Assembly (NCBI GenBank): GCA_016841365.1
Contig: JAENZI010000002.1
Location: 186,001-250,000 of the forward strand
DNA length: 64,000 bases
Direction: 5' to 3'
From: Anaerolineaceae bacterium
GTDB taxonomy: Bacteria > Chloroflexota > Anaerolineae > Anaerolineales > Anaerolineaceae
The translations under genes and the position numbers were made by a program. The notes beneath the pieces are model-generated. The model made no database searches. It was not told the origin of the DNA and was given only the letters and a program-made list of their open reading frames with translations. Shown here one piece after another: positions 53,877-62,891 of this stretch (its first letter is position 1; every line of letters begins with the position of its first letter).

Positions 53877-55263
53877 ATCAAAGAAGAATCCCTTGAAGGG
53901 CATGAAGACATTTTTTATCATCTGGCTGGGGCAGTTAGCCTCGATGATCGGCTCAGGGTTGATCGGCTTTGCCCTGGGTGTGTGGATCTACCAACAAACC
54001 GGGCAGGCAACCCCGTTTGCCCTGACCGCACTTTTTGGCACATTACCCCGGGTATTGCTGTCGCCGGTGGCAGGTGCCGTTTCTGACCGCTGGAATCGGA
54101 AGCGGATCATGCTTGTGGCGGATTCCCTCTCTGGCCTGGTGACACTTGCTACGGCGATCCTGCTGTTGACGGGTGATATGCAGGTGTGGATGGTGTACCT
54201 GATCAGCTTCTTTGGGGCTGTCTTTGCGTCCTTCCAAGCACCCGCCTATTCTGCATCAATTGTGATGCTGGTCCGCAAAGATCAACTGACCCGGGCGAAC
54301 AGCATGGTGCAGTTAGGGGAGGCGATCGAATCGATTCTGACGCCCTTGCTGGCAGGGGCGCTGTTTGGACTGATCGGGATGCGCGGCATCATCATCATCG
54401 ATGTGGTCACATATTTCATTGCCATCTCTACATTGATTTTTGTGCATATCCCTCAACCCAAACGGCAAGATGAAGAGGCTAAAAAACAAACCTCAGTCTT
54501 CAAAGATATTTCGATTGGCTGGCAGTTTTTATCGGCCCATCGCGGCTTGTTGGGTTTGCTGATGTATTTTGCAGGTGTGAATTTCTTCGCCAATATTTCC
54601 GCCGTGATGGTTGGGCCGCTGGTGCTATCGTTCAGCACGGCAACCAGCATGGGGTTTGCACAAATGATGATGGGCTTGGGAATGTTTTTGGGCAGCCTGC
54701 TGATGAGCATCTGGGGCGGACCCAAAGGTGACCGGATCAAGCTAATCATCGGTGCAATTTCGCTTTCTTCATTAGGATTTATCATCGCCGGCTGGCAGCC
54801 ATCACTGACGTTTATCGCAGTAGGTTTATTTGTGCTGCTGTTCTTTATCCCCTTTGGTTCTGGGCCCAGCTCTGCGGTATTTGCCTCTAAAGTACCGCCT
54901 GATCTGCAGGGTCGAGTATTCTCCACGCGCAGCATGATTTCGCTTTCGATGATGCCTTTTGCCTTTTTGCTGAGCGGGATCTTTGCCGACCAGGTTTTCA
55001 ATCCGCTGCTGGTCGAAGGCGGTGCACTGGCGGATACCTTTGTGGGACGCTGGATAGGGGTTGGGCCAGGGCGGGGGATTGGCCTGATGTTGATCTTAAG
55101 CGGGTTATTTCTTTTAGTGATCAGTGCAATTGCCTATGCTAACCCCCGCATCCGCAATATTGAGCGAGAGATCCCGGATGCTGTCCATGAGGCTGTCTCC
55201 GAGGGTGGCATGGTTGCTGGAGACGAACAAGGTAAGAGTCCTCCAGTCGTCGCAAAAGGGTAA
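53845..55263 (+). CDS. MFS transporter, MFS_3/EntS-like (drug or metabolite exporter)
   Basis: A 472-residue protein of about 12 helices with a Lys-rich start, FIIWLGQLASMIGSG and the SDRWNRKRIMLVAD loop. It shares many positions with the MFS protein at 36030-37349 and is an older paralogue. The overlap with the ArsR-like gene suggests a regulated efflux unit. Substrate unknown. Confidence 0.9.
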   Translation: MKQKVKQKVNKSKKNPLKGMKTFFIIWLGQLASMIGSGLIGFALGVWIYQQTGQATPFALTALFGTLPRVLLSPVAGAVSDRWNRKRIMLVADSLSGLVTLATAILLLTGDMQVWMVYLISFFGAVFASFQAPAYSASIVMLVRKDQLTRANSMVQLGEAIESILTPLLAGALFGLIGMRGIIIIDVVTYFIAISTLIFVHIPQPKRQDEEAKKQTSVFKDISIGWQFLSAHRGLLGLLMYFAGVNFFANISAVMVGPLVLSFSTATSMGFAQMMMGLGMFLGSLLMSIWGGPKGDRIKLIIGAISLSSLGFIIAGWQPSLTFIAVGLFVLLFFIPFGSGPSSAVFASKVPPDLQGRVFSTRSMISLSMMPFAFLLSGIFADQVFNPLLVEGGALADTFVGRWIGVGPGRGIGLMLILSGLFLLVISAIAYANPRIRNIEREIPDAVHEAVSEGGMVAGDEQGKSPPVVAKG

Positions 55264-55320
55264 TGCGTTGTCTGCAAGCGGTTTAGAGTAAAGGCAATTA
55301 ATCAACAAGTTTGGCGAATG

Positions 55321-57663
55321 CTATTTAGCGACCTGGATTGAATGCACAGCGGCGGGTGGAAGATGGACTGCATAAACACTATCTCGGACAGGGTTTATTG
55401 GGCAGGGTGTACCGTTTGCCTTTGCGCCTTTAGGCACCCATGGCAGGTAGAGATAGATATTCCCTGAAACCTCACGGGCAAGGTTCAATAAGAACGACAC
55501 GGTGTGATCCGTCGCTTGCCATGCGCTGATTTCCATCCCCTGCGAAAGGTGTAGATCCCCTCCGAGGTAGGTCGGCGTTTCTGCCTGATAAGCGCGGGCA
55601 GCGACGACTCTGACGCCGTGCGGAGGAACATCACGGAACTGATGCCCAGTACCGCTACCCATGCGGCCGATTTCGCCGCTCCAAAATTCTCTAATCCACC
55701 AATCCGTTTCAGGATCAAGGTCAAATGCTTGCGGTGAAAAGGCAAGTGTGTTGGGTTCGTCAGCCCAATTAAAGCGTGCCAGCAGGTGCCAGTCTCCAGG
55801 TGTACCATCCATATCCAGCCGGAGTTTGCTGGGCGTGTTGGCATCAATCCAATCCATCACCCTGGGGCGCTGGCCAATCAGCGGCAGGAGGGCTTGCGCA
55901 ATCTGCAGCCGTTCCTGTGGCAGGGAAGGCAGGTCATCTGAAAGCAGCAGCGATCCGCCTGTCAGGCTGATGGCGGTCGCCAGGGTGTGGACTTCTGCCA
56001 GTGTGAGGTCTGAGCCCGGGCGGATCAGCAAACAGTCCGGGTCGTTGATCCACCATCTGCGATGTAGCATGGCGCGGGACAGGATGTTCTGGAGTGCATT
56101 ACGGGCGGAGGGCATGTGGGCTTCTTTATGCAGCAGGGGGCTGACCGGCGGGAAGTGGGGTTTCCAGTACCCGCTCACATCTGCGCCGATACGCATGGCA
56201 CCGAATAATCCCAGGGCGGAGCCTAACGGGCAGCCGCATGCCAACAGTGTGACATCCGGTCCGGCAGCCTGGCGTAGTGCTACCAGCCCTTTACGCAAGA
56301 TTTGAGCGCGGGTGAGGGTCGGGTCCCGGTGGATGCCATCCAGCGCTGCCGCGTATAAGAAATCCAATTTGAGGTAGCTGAAACCCCATTCCTCTACTGC
56401 GGTCCTGATCACTTCGCAGGCGTAGTTAAGGGCTTGCGGATGGGTCAGATCGAGGGCGTAGGTAAAGGCATTCCACACAAAGCCGGCGTTGACGGGTTTA
56501 CCCTTGCGGTCTCGCAGCAGCCAATAAGGATGCTCCTTTACAAGGCGGGCTTTCGGATGCACGATAAATGGTGCCAGCCATACACCGGGCGTCAACCCTG
56601 CCTGGTTCGTTTTTTCGACGATCGGTGACAAACCATCTGGGAATTCCGGCACAAAATCGAACCAGTCCCCCGGGTAGGTTTCAAAACCGTCATCGATTTG
56701 GAAGAGGTCCAGCGGAAGTTTGTGCTGCCATTCCTCAATGGTTTGCAGGTTGGCTTCAATGTTTTCTTGAGTGATATTTTGGTAGAAATAATACCAGGAG
56801 CACCAGCCAGCAGGGATTGGGCTGGTGGCATCGATCTGGTGCAGATCCGCAACCGCTTGCATGTAATTGTGGAGTTGTTCCGGTGCATCGAGGGCGATGA
56901 AACTGAGCACCGCCCAATCGGTTTTCATACTGCCGCAGGGTTCGAGAAGGGTATGATCGCCGTTTGCCCACATCTTCAGGGATGGTGATAGGCTGAAGCA
57001 GGTTTCAAGGCTGCCAAAATGCTGCTCTTGTGCAAGGAACCCCGCCAGAAGACCCAGCCGGCTGTCTTGATCGCCGATCACGCCGAACATATCACCGCTG
57101 AAATAATTGCGGCGTTTGGGTTTGGGTGTGCCCGGGTTGAAGACCATTGGGCTTTGAAAAGGGCCGAGGATCGAGGTGCGCTGGCGATCACCAAGGCTGT
57201 AAGCGCCAGTTGAGGACCAGGATTGCCAGCCATTGCTGTAGAATAACGGTTTATGTGTGTTTTCTTTGCCAAGATGCAGTGCACCGGATTTGATATTCAA
57301 CGGTGTGAGCTGTTCCACTTCAAAAGGAAGGTCGCCCTGGTTGCTGACCTCTAATTGAATGAGCATGAAGGGCTGGTGAGCGGAAAGCCCGATGCGCACA
57401 ATCAGGCTAACACCGGGCAGTTGCGTCTGGTATGAGAAAGCGGCAATTTGCGCTTGCCCAATGGGGGAAGGATCATTGTTGTCAATAACATCTCCTGGTG
57501 TAAGGGTAAGCGACTTAAGGATCTTATTGTCATCGTTCTTGAGTTTTACAACAGCCTGAATCCTTGCGCTGAGAGAAACACCATCAAAATCCAGCGAATG
57601 GAGAGAATATTGTGCGTGGTTTTCGTCATACTGTAGTTTGAGATGATCGGATTGAATATTCAA
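55321..57663 (-). CDS. GH36 alpha-galactosidase (melibiase-like)
   Basis: A 780-residue clan GH-D protein with a large N-terminal beta-sandwich (about 1-270), a TIM barrel and a C-terminal beta domain. WCSWYYFYQNITQENIE opens the barrel; FQIDDGFE and YLKLDFLYAAAL (nucleophile Asp) follow, and RIGADVSGYW carries the likely acid/base Asp. No signal peptide is seen, so it is probably cytoplasmic. It hydrolyses alpha-galactosides such as melibiose or raffinose, by family knowledge. TTG start with AAGGGGGA 6 nt upstream, 10 nt after tsaC. Confidence 0.9.
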   Translation of the reverse strand: MNIQSDHLKLQYDENHAQYSLHSLDFDGVSLSARIQAVVKLKNDDNKILKSLTLTPGDVIDNNDPSPIGQAQIAAFSYQTQLPGVSLIVRIGLSAHQPFMLIQLEVSNQGDLPFEVEQLTPLNIKSGALHLGKENTHKPLFYSNGWQSWSSTGAYSLGDRQRTSILGPFQSPMVFNPGTPKPKRRNYFSGDMFGVIGDQDSRLGLLAGFLAQEQHFGSLETCFSLSPSLKMWANGDHTLLEPCGSMKTDWAVLSFIALDAPEQLHNYMQAVADLHQIDATSPIPAGWCSWYYFYQNITQENIEANLQTIEEWQHKLPLDLFQIDDGFETYPGDWFDFVPEFPDGLSPIVEKTNQAGLTPGVWLAPFIVHPKARLVKEHPYWLLRDRKGKPVNAGFVWNAFTYALDLTHPQALNYACEVIRTAVEEWGFSYLKLDFLYAAALDGIHRDPTLTRAQILRKGLVALRQAAGPDVTLLACGCPLGSALGLFGAMRIGADVSGYWKPHFPPVSPLLHKEAHMPSARNALQNILSRAMLHRRWWINDPDCLLIRPGSDLTLAEVHTLATAISLTGGSLLLSDDLPSLPQERLQIAQALLPLIGQRPRVMDWIDANTPSKLRLDMDGTPGDWHLLARFNWADEPNTLAFSPQAFDLDPETDWWIREFWSGEIGRMGSGTGHQFRDVPPHGVRVVAARAYQAETPTYLGGDLHLSQGMEISAWQATDHTVSFLLNLAREVSGNIYLYLPWVPKGAKANGTPCPINPVRDSVYAVHLPPAAVHSIQVAK

Positions 57664-57673
57664 TGGTTCCCCC

Positions 57674-58291
57674 TTATAGAACGGCTTGTAACTCGGCTAA
57701 CGATATGGGTCCCTGCCGGAGGATCTTTAGATCCGATTCGGTGGCATCCACCACGGTAGAGGCAGTTGCCCCGGGTGTGGCACCGCCGTCCAGGATCAGG
57801 TCTACCCGTCCATCCAGTTGATCGATTACGTCCTGAGCCGTGGTCGGGTTTGGCCCGCCGGACCGGTTGGCTGAGGTGGTCGCCAGCGGCCCGGTTGCAT
57901 TCAGCAGAGCGAGGGAGAAGGCAAGGTCTGGCATCCGCACACCAATGGTTGGGTAGGGTGATAGATCGGGGGGTAGGTTCTCGTTCTTCGGCAGGACAAG
58001 GGTCAGCGCGCCAGGCCAAAAGGCAGCGGCAAGTTTGCGAACATGCTCGCCAACATACAGCAGCAAGCCATCCAATTGTTCGATTTCGCCAATCAGAACT
58101 GGCAGGGCTTTTTCTTCTGGCCGTTGTTTGGCTGTGTAAATATTTTGAATGCCCTCAGGGTCGAAGGCATTTGCCGCGATGCCGTAGATGGTGTCAGTTG
58201 GGAAGGCGATGGTGCCATGCATTTGGAGGATGCGCCTGGCTGAGGTAATCGCCTGGGGATCGTGGATGGAGAGGATGGGTGAGTGGGGCAC
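57674..58291 (-). CDS. tsaC: L-threonylcarbamoyladenylate synthase (TsaC/Sua5/YrdC)
   Basis: Makes threonylcarbamoyl-AMP for the t6A37 modification. A 205-residue YrdC-fold protein with GTIAFPTDTIYGIAAN, KQRPEEKALPVLI and TSANRSGGPNPTTA blocks. GTG start with AGGA 7 nt upstream. Lies between prmC and the GH36 gene. Partner of TsaD at 38996-40021. Confidence 0.95.
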   Translation of the reverse strand: MPHSPILSIHDPQAITSARRILQMHGTIAFPTDTIYGIAANAFDPEGIQNIYTAKQRPEEKALPVLIGEIEQLDGLLLYVGEHVRKLAAAFWPGALTLVLPKNENLPPDLSPYPTIGVRMPDLAFSLALLNATGPLATTSANRSGGPNPTTAQDVIDQLDGRVDLILDGGATPGATASTVVDATESDLKILRQGPISLAELQAVL

Positions 58292-58350
58292 AGGAGTGTC
58301 CTTTCAGAAGTATATTTACCTGCCACTATTTTAACCCCAAATGTGGGCTG

Positions 58351-59199
58351 TTACCGTCTTCGGATTTCGACAATCCGGTCACGCCCTGTCAGATCCGGGA
58401 TCAGGCGGCGTTCTGCCTCCGGAAATGCCTGTTGCGTTGCGAATAGACTTTCTTCCCCCAAAGTCGATTCAATTTCAAGCATGATCACACCCTTTGCAGA
58501 CAAACGCGTTCGGGCTTGTTCAAGCAGCGTGTTGATCAGGTTCAACCCGTCTTCGCCGCCATCCAGCGCCAGCCGCGGTTCAGATTGCAGGGCAGGCAGT
58601 TGTTCGAGGGTGCGGGAGGGGATGTAGGGCAGATTGGCAGCGATGAGGTCAAACAATCCCTGAAAGGGCGCAAGAAGATCCGCCTGGACGAAATTGATGC
58701 GTGGTTGACCAAGTTTGTGGGCATTCAACTTTGCGATGGTCAATGCTGGCAGCGAGATATCGACTGCGAAGACTCTGGCTGCCGGGGATTCGGCTGCCAG
58801 GCTGACGGCAATCGCCCCAGAGCCTGTGCCGACATCAATCACCTTAGGGTTTTCCATTTGCTTGATGTGGTCGAGGGCAAGTTCAACCAGCAGCTCGGTC
58901 TCAGGGCGTGGGATGAGGACATCCGGTGTGAGGGTGAATTCTCTGCCGTAGAACGACCAATGACCTAGGATGTAGGGTAAGGGAACACCTTGCAAAAACT
59001 GTTTGAGATAATTTTGCAAGGTATGATTTTCTTCTGTGGAAAGTGCATATTCACCGTGCGCCAGGATCCAGGCTTTGGGACGGTTCAACGCGTGGCTAAG
59101 AAGGATCAGACTGGTATTTGCCGGGTCTTCTGCTTCAACTTGTCGCAGTGTTTCCAGCATTTCCCCCCGAATCTGGTCGAGGTTAGTTAGATTTCTCAT
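58351..59199 (-). CDS. prmC: Peptide chain release factor N5-glutamine methyltransferase
   Basis: Methylates the GGQ glutamine of release factors. The 282-residue protein has an N-terminal helical domain, motif I VIDVGTGSGAIAVSLA, and ANLPYIPS where most family members have NPPY; the Asn-Leu variant keeps the Pro-Tyr. It overlaps the end of prfA by 17 nt, so enzyme and substrate are made together. Confidence 0.95.
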   Translation of the reverse strand: MRNLTNLDQIRGEMLETLRQVEAEDPANTSLILLSHALNRPKAWILAHGEYALSTEENHTLQNYLKQFLQGVPLPYILGHWSFYGREFTLTPDVLIPRPETELLVELALDHIKQMENPKVIDVGTGSGAIAVSLAAESPAARVFAVDISLPALTIAKLNAHKLGQPRINFVQADLLAPFQGLFDLIAANLPYIPSRTLEQLPALQSEPRLALDGGEDGLNLINTLLEQARTRLSAKGVIMLEIESTLGEESLFATQQAFPEAERRLIPDLTGRDRIVEIRRR

Positions 59200-60253
59200 C
59201 GACCAGCGCTAATTTTTCGGCTTCGTCCACCAGGGTCAGTTCGTTGACAAATTCATCAATGTCACCATCTAAAATACCGTTGATGTTATATGACGAGAGG
59301 TTGATGCGATGGTCGGTGACACGGTTTTGAGGGTAATTGTAGGTTCTGATTTTTTCCGAACGTTCACCTGTGCCGATTTGGGACCGGCGGGTTGCGACTT
59401 CAGTGGCGATCCGCTTTTGCTCTTCCATTTCGTATAGACGAGCTTTGAGGATGCTCATCGCACGCATTTTATTTTGCAGTTGCGAACGTTCATCCTGACA
59501 GGCGACCACCATACCGGTGGGCAGGTGGGTGATGCGCACCGCTGTGGCGTTCTTCTGCACGTTTTGGCCGCCAGCGCCCGCGGATTTGTAGACATCAATG
59601 TTGATATCCGATTCGGGAATATTGATTTCCACATCATCCACTTCAGCCAAAACCGCCACAGTGACCGTAGAGGTGTGAATCCGCCCCTGGGATTCCGTTT
59701 CCGGCACCCTTTGAACCCGGTGCACACCTGATTCATACTTCAATTTTGAATAAGCGCCATCGCCTTTGATGATGAAACTGACCTCTTTAATCCCGCCAAT
59801 GCCCGTTTCGTGCAAGGATAGGATCTCAATTTTCCAGTTATGGCGTTCTGCGTAGCGTGAATACATGCGAAAAAGCTCTGCTGCGAACAAACCGGCTTCA
59901 TCGCCGCCGGTTCCTGCCCTAATTTCCATGATCACATTGCGCTTATCACGCGGGTCCTTGGGGACGAGCATGCTCTTGAGCTGCGCTTCAAGTTCATCCC
60001 GCTGTGCAGTTAATTCTTCCATTTCCATTTCGGCCATGGTGCGTAATTCGCTATCTTCCGCGTTGAGGAGTGATTCGGTTTCCTCAATTTTCTCCATGGT
60101 GTCTTGGTAGGCACGCGCTTTTTTGACCACGGGTTCCAGTTCGGCACGTTCTTTAGAGAGCTCAATGGCTGTGGTGTAATCTTCGCCCACGGTTGCCAGT
60201 TGCCGATCGATGTCTTCGAAATGTTCAGTAATGCCTTTTAATTTTTCTAACAT
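59183..60253 (-). CDS. prfA: Peptide chain release factor 1
   Basis: RF1 reads UAA and UAG. The 356 residues include a coiled-coil N-terminus, the catalytic GGQ in SAGAGGQNVQKN and the TSTVTVAVLAEV block. RF1 type is set by the family match. It is the first gene of prfA-prmC-tsaC-GH36. Confidence 0.97.
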   Translation of the reverse strand: MLEKLKGITEHFEDIDRQLATVGEDYTTAIELSKERAELEPVVKKARAYQDTMEKIEETESLLNAEDSELRTMAEMEMEELTAQRDELEAQLKSMLVPKDPRDKRNVIMEIRAGTGGDEAGLFAAELFRMYSRYAERHNWKIEILSLHETGIGGIKEVSFIIKGDGAYSKLKYESGVHRVQRVPETESQGRIHTSTVTVAVLAEVDDVEINIPESDINIDVYKSAGAGGQNVQKNATAVRITHLPTGMVVACQDERSQLQNKMRAMSILKARLYEMEEQKRIATEVATRRSQIGTGERSEKIRTYNYPQNRVTDHRINLSSYNINGILDGDIDEFVNELTLVDEAEKLALVDEKSN

Positions 60254-60294
60254 ATGCTTTCTTATCTCTTTTATTTTATTAGTTTAGCGTAGGG

Positions 60295-60303
60295 ATTATA
60301 CCA
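60295..60303 (-). promoter_or_regulatory. Extended -10 promoter of prfA
   Basis: TGGTATAAT on the minus strand, 42 nt before the prfA start; no clear -35. Confidence 0.5.
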
Positions 60304-60415
60304 CCTGAGATGGGATAATGCTTTAAGATAGGCTGTGATTTTTGGGGATTTTACGGGTAACGCAGGGGGTGCAAGGGCATGCGTCATGCGGTATACTCAT
60401 ACCTGCGTGGAAATT

Positions 60416-61444
60416 ATGAACGGAAACAAACATCGAGTTTTTTGCACCTTTCACGATGCCCCAGCGCATCGTTTTAGCGGACACCCAGAATCCCCTCAAA
60501 GGCTTGAGGCATTGAGGGATTGGCTGGAAAACCTGCCATACCCCGAAATTGAGTGGTTGGATGAGGCGCAAGCATCAGAAGCGGATGTGATGCTGGTCCA
60601 CGAGCCGCAAGTTCTTGCATTCCTCAGGGAGGAAAGCGCACGAGGGGCACATCAATTTGAATCCGCACCATCCTATGTGACACAAGAAAGTGTTGAGGCA
60701 GCCCTTGGGGCGGTTGGTGCGACCCTGGCTGTCAGCCGGCGGATAATGGCTGAAGGCAGCGGCAGGGGATTTGCCATTGTGCGCCCGCCGGGGCATCATG
60801 CGGAACCGGACCGTTCAATGGGTTTTTGCCTGTTGAACAATACGGCGATCGCCGCAGCGGATGCCGTTGCCAGCGGCATGGAGAGGGTCGCTATAATCGA
60901 TATTGATGCGCATCACGGCAATGGGATTGAATCTGCCTTCTGGCAAACCCCGCAGGTAGGCTACCTCTCGATCCATGAAGAGGGGATCTACCCGGGAAGC
61001 GGGCAGATTGGATCAGCACCCCACGCTACTGGAAGGATTATCAACATACCCCTGCCTTCTTTTTCAGGGAATTTGGCTTACCAACAAATTTTTGACCAGA
61101 TTATTGCGCCCTGGGTCAAGTCTTTTAAGCCAGAAATGATCTTTGTGGATGCGGGATATGATGCCCATTTTTCAGATCCCCTTACTACACTGACATTGAA
61201 CACGGATGCTTATTACACGCTCACTTCGGAATTAGTCGCATTAGCAGAAGAAGTTTCTGGTGGGAGGATCATGTTTGTTTTAGAGGGCGGGTATGATCCT
61301 GTGGCATTGAAGGACAACATCCAGGCATGTTTGGCCGCAATGTGCGGTCACGAGGATTATTCTGATCATTATGGCAAGGGTCCTGGACCCCATCGGGATG
61401 TCAGCAAGCGCATTGAAGACATCAAAATTAGACATCATTTATAG
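60416..61444 (+). CDS. Histone-deacetylase-family hydrolase (AcuC/acetylpolyamine amidohydrolase-like)
   Basis: A 343-residue class II HDAC-like protein with VRPPGHHAEPD (tandem catalytic His) and IIDIDAHHGNGIE (zinc Asp and His), plus FVDAGYDAHFSDPL (second zinc Asp region) and EGGYD. In bacteria these act on acetyl-lysine in proteins such as acetyl-CoA synthetase or on acetylated polyamines. A TATACT box at about 60391 places the transcript start after an upstream in-frame ATG, so ATG 60416 is chosen. Confidence 0.92.
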   Translation: MNGNKHRVFCTFHDAPAHRFSGHPESPQRLEALRDWLENLPYPEIEWLDEAQASEADVMLVHEPQVLAFLREESARGAHQFESAPSYVTQESVEAALGAVGATLAVSRRIMAEGSGRGFAIVRPPGHHAEPDRSMGFCLLNNTAIAAADAVASGMERVAIIDIDAHHGNGIESAFWQTPQVGYLSIHEEGIYPGSGQIGSAPHATGRIINIPLPSFSGNLAYQQIFDQIIAPWVKSFKPEMIFVDAGYDAHFSDPLTTLTLNTDAYYTLTSELVALAEEVSGGRIMFVLEGGYDPVALKDNIQACLAAMCGHEDYSDHYGKGPGPHRDVSKRIEDIKIRHHL

Positions 61445-61456
61445 GAGATTTACAAA

Positions 61457-62188
61457 TTGTTAGAACTTTACTTCATCCGGCATGGACAATCGACAAATAA
61501 TGCATTTATGGAAAAACACGGCTACGAGGACTATCTCGCTGGGAGGTCGGTAGACCCGGATCTGACCAACGCCGGCGAAGAACAGGCTAAATTAGTGGCG
61601 AAGTTTCTCGCCCGTCCATACCAGGAAAACGGTTATGATCCCCAGAACCGGAATGGCTTTGGGTTGACGCATCTTTACTGCAGTTTGATGATCCGTGCTG
61701 TTAAAACCGGGTTAGCGATTTCAAAGGAAACTGGATTGCCCCTGGTGGCAAAGGATGATGTGCATGAGACAGGCGGGATGTTCTCGGCAGAGATTACAGA
61801 GGATGGCCCGGTGTTTACGGGTCACAAAGGACCCGGAAGATCCTTTTTTGAAACGGAATTTCCAGATTTGATCCTCCCAGAGGATCTCTCAGAAGAGGGT
61901 TGGTGGAACAGAGAGAAGGAGCCGCGCGATAAATATCTGTTGCGTGCCCATAAGATTATCGATGACCTGGCTGAGGAACATGCCGGAAAGGGGCATCGGG
62001 TGGGGATTGTCATGCACGGCGGGATTTTTGCCCGGATATTGACCGCCTTATTTGATATCCAGGCGGATAAATACTGGTTCCTGATGAATAACTGCGGCAT
62101 CAGCCGAATTGATATCGATGATCAAAGGCGTGTAACCCTGTCCTATATGAATAAGGTTGATCATTTGCCCGATGATTTGATCACGTAA
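61457..62188 (+). CDS. Histidine phosphatase (phosphoglycerate-mutase-like)
   Basis: A 243-residue protein with YFIRHGQSTNN (phospho-His and Arg) at the start and VMHGGIFARIL (second His) near the C-terminus. Insertions after the RHG motif suggest it is a phosphatase and not glycolytic mutase. TTG start, 9 nt after AGGAG. Runs closely with the deacetylase and GNAT genes. Confidence 0.88.
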   Translation: MLELYFIRHGQSTNNAFMEKHGYEDYLAGRSVDPDLTNAGEEQAKLVAKFLARPYQENGYDPQNRNGFGLTHLYCSLMIRAVKTGLAISKETGLPLVAKDDVHETGGMFSAEITEDGPVFTGHKGPGRSFFETEFPDLILPEDLSEEGWWNREKEPRDKYLLRAHKIIDDLAEEHAGKGHRVGIVMHGGIFARILTALFDIQADKYWFLMNNCGISRIDIDDQRRVTLSYMNKVDHLPDDLIT

Positions 62189-62205
62189 GAGGTTGAGATT
62201 GCACG

Positions 62206-62853
62206 ATGGCGAAAAATCGTCTTTCATCTGCTGATATTTCATATCGCCCAGCGCGACCATCCGATGCCGTGATGGCGGGTAAGCTTTTGTATGAAACCTT
62301 CCCCAAGAAGGCTGCATTCATCATCGGGTTGGGCAGCACAGAACGCGCAAAAAAGATCCTGGAAACAATATTTTCGATTCCTGGTCATCGCTTGAGTTAC
62401 CAGTTCACCGATATGGTGCTGCATCAGGGGCGTGTGATTGGCCTGATCACCAGTTTTCACGGAAAGGCGATGGGGAAGTTAAACCGCAAGTTGAATCGGA
62501 TCGTTTTGGGGCAGTATCGCCTGCGCGGCAAGTTGGCCTTGATTTTGCGTGCCTGGCCACTGGTTTTCATTGAGGAAGCGACATCAAAGGAATACTTCAT
62601 CAACAGCCTGTCTATCCGGAAGAACTATCGGAATCGGGGTGTGGGTGTGCTGGTATTGAACCATGCGGCTGAAAAAGCAAAGGGAGCAGGTTTGAACAAG
62701 ATGGCTTTGATGGTTGCCATTGACAATCAGGATGCACGCCGTTTCTATGAAAATCACGGGTTCAAGACCACTGCCCTGCACCTTGAAAGCAATAAACGTG
62801 TGCCTTATCTTGGTCCTGGGGTTCAGCGGATGGTCAAGACGTTATCGAATTGA
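62206..62853 (+). CDS. GNAT-family N-acetyltransferase
   Basis: A 215-residue GNAT protein. The acetyl-CoA pyrophosphate loop is RKNYRNRGVGVLVLNHA (R-x-x-G-x-G/V type), followed by NQDARRFYENHGFK (motif B). The substrate is unknown. It follows the histidine phosphatase by 17 nt and converges with the CBS protein. Confidence 0.9.
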   Translation: MAKNRLSSADISYRPARPSDAVMAGKLLYETFPKKAAFIIGLGSTERAKKILETIFSIPGHRLSYQFTDMVLHQGRVIGLITSFHGKAMGKLNRKLNRIVLGQYRLRGKLALILRAWPLVFIEEATSKEYFINSLSIRKNYRNRGVGVLVLNHAAEKAKGAGLNKMALMVAIDNQDARRFYENHGFKTTALHLESNKRVPYLGPGVQRMVKTLSN

Positions 62854-62891
62854 TGAACGGGATACCAAAATTAACTTATTCGGTTGACTAC

